From contig NC_068360.1 of NCBI RefSeq assembly GCF_020536995.1, positions 21,812,257-21,876,256 on the forward strand: a stretch of 64,000 bases of DNA. The letters are read 5' to 3'. The notes beneath the pieces are model-generated. The model was not told the DNA's origin, did no database searches, and worked only from the letters and a program-made list of their open reading frames with translations. How positions within the stretch are numbered: the first letter of the stretch is position 1; each line of letters begins with the position of its first letter. Origin of the DNA: Dreissena polymorpha (taxonomy: Eukaryota; Mollusca; Bivalvia; Myida; Dreissenidae). Shown one piece after another: positions 59,306-64,000 of the stretch. The position numbers and the translations under genes are program-made.

Positions 59306-60161
59306 CAAATATATAATAATGTATTATTACACAATATTATGATTGGCGGGTTCTGTTATCATAGACTGTAATAGATCTATATGCAACCGTTGGTTGAACA
59401 TTGTTCATTTATTGTTAAGCATTTCCACATTATTGAAAGCAATAAAATCAACATAAATACAAAAAACAGTATACTTTTGTTTCGAAAGTACCCATGACAA
59501 TATAAAATCAATACAAAAAAAACAACAAAAGATCATAAACAGATTAAGCTGTTTTGCTTAAAACGACATAGAAGCACCAGATTTTACAAAATATTGTGTT
59601 TTTTTGTCCTTAAACACAGCACAATACAAAAATCATCTCTCCTCAATTGTCTTTGCACTTTATGAAAGGCCCATTACAATCGAAGCTCGCAATACAGACT
59701 GTAAAACTCTGAAACACGGTCTTCTTGTAATTGCCATGCAGACAATGTCATAAAAAATGAATCACAGACTCGATGTAATCACTATGGAAACAAGGTCCTT
59801 TAAAACTAAACGAAAGTCTCAAACACGTTTTAGTGGAAACAAGGTCCCTAAATCCGAAATCATAATCAAAATAAAATCGCAATGCAAACAATGTCCAATA
59901 CCTTAATCATCATCTCGATGACATTGACATGGAAATAATGTTCCTAAAATATCACTATGGTAACGATGTGATTAAAGCCAGACCCCAGTCTTAATGACAT
60001 CACTAAGACAACAAGGTCACTTAAGCCTGATCATGGTCCTAATGAAATCAATATGCGAGAATGTCATTAGAAGAATCACATTTAAAATGATATCACTATG
60101 GCAACAGTCTCGCTAGAACAGGAATCACATTTCATATGATATTACTAAGGCAACAAGATCA

Positions 60162-60266
60162 CTAAAATTTACCGTCCTCATCTATCTTTGGACTGGCATT
60201 CTCAGCTCGACTTGCGGCCCGTCTATGCATCACAGCTTCCTTGTCAAGCAAGGCTCTCTCTGTGAC
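60162..60266 (-). pseudogene. Duplicated last exon of the minus-strand gene
   Basis: A 105-nt minus-strand open segment ending ...KIDEDGKF and TAG, with a tcccag-type acceptor. It matches exon 9687-9791 (VTERALLDKEAVM, then RRAASRAE). The upstream exon is lost: only caagtatcttgtaattttc (60282-60302) of it remains. It is an orphan exon carried along by the segmental duplication. Confidence 0.85.
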
Positions 60267-60467
60267 CTGGGAAAAATGATTAACAAGTATCTTGTAATTT
60301 TCGAATGTTGATTGTTATGGCTTTAGCAGACTTACTATAGTGGTCATATACATTGCATTTTTAGAATATGTAATTGCATTATCTTGAAATATTATTATGA
60401 TGTTAATATCAATTGATTTATGATGAGTGATGATTGTATTATCAGCATTGGTTTTGTATAATACGTT

Positions 60468-60500
60468 TTAAGACCCCCCCCCCCCCAAAAAAAAAATGTC
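60468..60500. repeat. Homopolymer C/A tract
   Basis: A run of C followed by a run of A, close to the end of unit 2 similarity. Confidence 0.8.
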
Positions 60501-60813
60501 AAATTGTGATTTTATTTCTCGTGCATTGAATACTGCTAAAGTTCTTTATTTTTAATTTGATGTAGGTTTAGAAATGACTTCACGAGACCCATATTTCGAA
60601 ATATCCAACTACAGAATTAACGAAGTATGCTTACAGTGGCCAAAGCAATTATTTAATTTAAAACATTGTTAAAAATAAGTCAAAATATATGCTAAGATGT
60701 TTTAATGGTGTGACAAACGTATTTAGTGTGTACTTGTGTACGTCAACATATCAGAGACATATACACCAATGTTTATGTTTGTATAGGTCCCTGCACATAT
60801 TAATTAAATGGAT

Positions 60814-61005
60814 AAGAATATGCATGAACACGCGTTTAGCAATATACGTTACAGAGATATTTAAAAAGTCGAGTTAAAACGTCGAAATAACTGTATTTAT
60901 TTTATAGTAAAGAATATGCATGAACACGCGTTTAGCAATATACATTACAGAGATATTTAAAAAGTCGAGTTAAAACGTCGAAATAACTGTATTTATTTTG
61001 TAGTA
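60814..61005. repeat. 96-bp tandem duplication
   Basis: Two adjacent copies (60814-60909, 60910-61005) starting aagaatatgcatgaacac, with two or three differences, in the upstream flank of copy 3. Confidence 0.95.
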
Positions 61006-61293
61006 AATAAGATTGGGTAAGGTCGGGTATAAATATCAACTGCGACATTCGAAAATTCGACTTAAGCGGGTTGAAGATAACGAAATTCAGCTGACTATTT
61101 ACTAAATGAATTTAGTGACCCAATATGATATCCCTATCACTGAAGATAGGTATGAAGTTTAACACTGTAGGTAGTCACATGTAAAACGCCCCCTTGATCA
61201 GCAGACGATTTATTGCTTCAATCAGCATATCTTACGGATTCCGAAGATAGTCGATGTATCACGACTGATGTAAACGATTATCTCAAACATAAC

Positions 61294-61367
61294 GAGGGGT
61301 GAACGGAAGACTGTTGTAACTCATATTAAATAAAGAAGGAGATACAACAGTTTTCCGTTCAGCCCTC
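61294..61367. repeat. Foldback element with 25-bp arms
   Basis: Arm 61294-61318 (gaggggtgaacggaagactg...) pairs with 61343-61367 (...cagttttccgttcagccctc) around a 24-base loop, with two mismatches. Confidence 0.8.
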
Positions 61368-61649
61368 AATAAATCAACCCGAAAAACGAGTAAACCTTTA
61401 AACCGGCCATGCATCATATCTTTTATTACGGAGTAAGTCGACGAACTACGGACGCGTTTACGATTACACGCTTAGGATTCACGATATGATTATATTAACT
61501 GCAGAGTGCAGACGGAGTGGTGAGAAAAGGACATTCAACTCAAATTTAACAAGGTATTTTCTGTATGTGCTGTATAGATATCTGAAGTATTGATAAACCT
61601 TGAATTTTGAAATCAAAAGTAGACAGAGGTTGAAACAAAGTTTTCTACA

Positions 61650-62538
61650 ATGGCGACAGGCGGACTACATGAATCAAACCGAGGCAACGCAAGCGACTTT
61701 TTTGGAGAGTGTGCCATTACACAATCTTGCGAACCATGTTTGAAAGCCAATATAGCGAAAGCAGCTACTGTTTTGTGCAAGGATTGCAACGAGTATTTGT
61801 GTGAAACTTGCAGAAATCCACACGTCGTTTATAAAGGAGGGAAGCATGATGTGGTCAGTGTTCAGGACAAGCAATCGTCCACTGTGGTAGTGGACATGAA
61901 AGGAAAGGACAAATGTTCGGAGCATGGTAAAGGATTCGAGTTTTACTGTGAAGATCATTTAAAGCTCTGCTGCACTACCTGTATTATCGCACACGGAAAG
62001 TGTAACAAATGGGATGAAATAGCCAGTATTTCTAGGCAGAAAGGAGCACAGCTACACGGATTGAAACAATCCTTGTTAAAATTGAAATCCGATGCTGACG
62101 CCATTGTTGCTGAATGCAAGCAGACAGAAGAAGAGTTGAATGCATCAGTTGCGGACCTATGGAAAGATCTCGACGAAATGAAAGATCGTATGATAAAACT
62201 CTTTGATGCTGCGAAACGTGAATTGCTTACCGAAGCAAACGCTTTGAAGAGTGAAGAGGAGAAGAAACTTAGTAAACTGCAATCTGTCACTACCAATGTT
62301 ATGGAAGAATTAAATCAACTGTTGCCAATGTGCTCTTCTCTTGCAGACCACGGTACACCTCAGCAAATGTTTATATTTTCCAAACAGGTTGAGGAGAGAA
62401 ATATAACGATCGAATCTAAAATTAACGAACAACGAATGACGGAAGTTTCATCAAAAGTGACATTGTCGTATACGGGAGAGCTGTCGTCAATTCTTGAAAT
62501 GGGAACGAAATTCATAAAAGTAAATTTGGAACGAAGAG
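61650..62538 (+). CDS. TRIM-like B-box/coiled-coil protein, copy 3, exon 1 (gene continues past window)
   Basis: Intact exon of 296 codons plus one base, starting MATGGLHESNRGNASDFF and ending at the same GAG|gtattt donor as the other copies. Residues ~27-67 form a first B-box-like zinc module (CEPCLKANIAKAATVLCKDC, then LCETC and H). Residues ~88-125 form a B-box type 2 finger (CSEHGKGFEFYCEDH, CCTTCIIAHGKC), and residues ~130-285 a coiled coil. There is no RING finger. Family members with RING are ubiquitin ligases; RING-less bivalve copies are numerous and of unknown role, often presumed to act in innate immunity. The beta-propeller exon is expected just outside the window. Confidence 0.85.
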
Positions 62539-63667
62539 GTATTTATTTAAAAATTAATACTTAGTATACGTTATTATAACCGCGTAAACTTATGTAATAC
62601 ACAGGCTGGTTTTTGTAAAGCGTAGTAACTATGAAGTTACAATATTAACATATTATCTTAAATTATTAAAACAATTGTTGTTTTTTAGTTTTTATAAGAA
62701 CTATTTTGATGTTGCATGATCCCTCCATCGAGTATTACAATATACTGTGCATTATATTTATTAAATTTTGCGCGGCTTACCTACATTAATGAAAGTAAAA
62801 AGGTAAGTAATTCATGCTCAACACGCATTTACTCCTAACACACTGTACTTGTAGTTATTACTATGTCTCATCCGGTTATATGTCAAACCCGTATAAACAG
62901 GACACGGTAGGTAATGTAAATAAACCAGCTGCACGTATATTTTATAATTCCGTTTGTTTTGTGTGTGGATGAATGCATGTTGCTATGTATCTACATCTGA
63001 CTAGCAATATATGTGTGCCGAGAGTAAATCAGTATGGTCTGATTATTCTGCAACTTATACTGATTATGGTCGTACGGCGGCGTCGGTAAACAACTAAAAT
63101 CGCGTGGAACGGTGCGTATCTACCCCCAATCACATCAGTGTGTTGTATCTGTTATAATACAACTACAAACTTCTTAAAAAATATCGATTCTATAGAAATT
63201 GTTTTATTGTTTAGAGAAATCAACATAAACTTTAAAAACTACCTCACAAATACACGTTTCGAGCTGTACTCGCATTCTCTCGGAATGTATATAATAACTC
63301 TTGAATTTGACATATTTATATAAAAAAGTATTTTCTTGCAAATGGATGCATTATTTAATAAACACAAAGCTTATCAAACCAAACGTCGTCTTGGATGAGG
63401 CATCGGTGCCCTCGCCGAGAATATGTCGTCTTTTACGGCGTGCTGAATGCACAAGCTATATTGTAACTTAAGCAACACTGTCCATGGATATTCGTGAAAT
63501 ACATTAACGAATTAATATACAAAAGTGAATAGTAAAACGACTTTGTGATCACATGCAAATTACTTATAAAGTATAAATTCGATAGACTCAGGTATTCATT
63601 TCATCAAGCTTAAAGTGTTATTTTGTTACGAATTGATCCAGTTCATAAAGCATCGATAGTTATCTTA

Positions 63668-63670
<3 letters not shown>

Positions 63671-63725
<55 letters not shown>
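63671..63725. repeat. (TA)n microsatellite, unit 3
   Basis: A pure TA run of about 55 bp at the site equivalent to 5118-5160. Confidence 0.95.
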
Positions 63726-63728
<3 letters not shown>

Positions 63729-64000
63729 AAGAATCCCGTTTCCGTTGGTCGATAGCTCGCAAAATAAACTTCTATACATTCAACACTTACCTGATAGTCT
63801 TGATGCAAACACTAAATTATTGGAATTTCGCACCTGTCGCATTGAAGCCGATTAGACTTCTTAGCATGAAAAATAAATACATCTTGCATATTATTATTGA
63901 ATGGCATGATTAAATGCTTTTACCATACATCATCACGACACCAGTTGATTTACATGCGAACACTATTCAATCGAAATGTCAGCTACATCCTTGCAAAACC

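Larger units (their letters stand above)
48960..60460. repeat. Segmental duplication unit 2
   Basis: Collinear with unit 1 over the TRIM-like gene, its 3' flank, the 37-nt segment, MITE copy E, the tandem repeat, the last exon of the minus-strand gene and a final patch matching 11425-11530. It is also similar to unit 3 upstream of the gene (about 48990-49560 against 60860-61650). Confidence 0.85.
60850..64000. repeat. Segmental duplication unit 3 (continues beyond the window)
   Basis: Upstream flank, exon 1 and most of the intron of the TRIM-like gene. It matches unit 2 upstream of the gene and unit 1 through the intron. By alignment to unit 1, exon 2 should start about 130 bp after the window end. 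Confidence 0.85.

Overview
This looks like nuclear DNA of a bivalve mollusc. It is AT-rich, with small exons separated by long introns, GT/AG splice sites and many short transposons. Several dispersed repeats match bivalve repeats I know from memory, including a ~260-bp inverted-repeat element that I associate with Dreissena (zebra/quagga mussels). The genus is an inference; no search could be run. Exons were placed by hand from splice signals, reading frame and comparison between duplicated copies.

Layout. (1) 1-1.7 kb: two to four probable exons of an unrecognised plus-strand gene. (2) 1.7-11.5 kb: duplication unit 1. It holds a RING-less B-box/coiled-coil/beta-propeller (TRIM-like) gene and, downstream on the minus strand, the last exon of another gene. 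(3) 9.7-17.8 kb: an unrecognised minus-strand gene with six C-terminal exons whose phases all agree; a LINE fragment sits in one intron. (4) 17.4-20 kb: repeats, including a satellite rich in AGGTCA motifs. (5) 20.3-42.3 kb: the main gene, a secreted astacin metalloprotease followed by an EGF-like module and eight ShK (ShKT) domains, one per exon, with every module exon in phase 1-1. Its 5' half was not found. (6) 42.3-49 kb: intergenic DNA with a TIR element, a decayed minus-strand LINE and a 669-bp tandem duplication. (7) 49-60.5 kb: unit 2, a pseudogene copy of the TRIM-like gene with a 4.6-kb Academ-like transposon in its intron, ending in a duplicated copy of the minus-strand gene's last exon. 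(8) 60.8-64 kb: unit 3, whose TRIM-like first exon is intact; exon 2 lies just beyond the window.

The most interesting structure is in the astacin/ShK gene. Three of its ten visible acceptor sites lie directly against repeats. The EGF exon follows 18 tandem copies of its own branch-point/pyrimidine-tract segment. The sixth and seventh ShK exons start 15 and 12 bp after the ends of two different TIR transposons, whose terminal repeats appear to supply the branch point. A second theme is the comparison of the three duplicated units. Their filled and empty insertion sites date several transposons, and one stretch of ~270 bp is identical between units 60 kb apart, which suggests gene conversion or very recent exchange.
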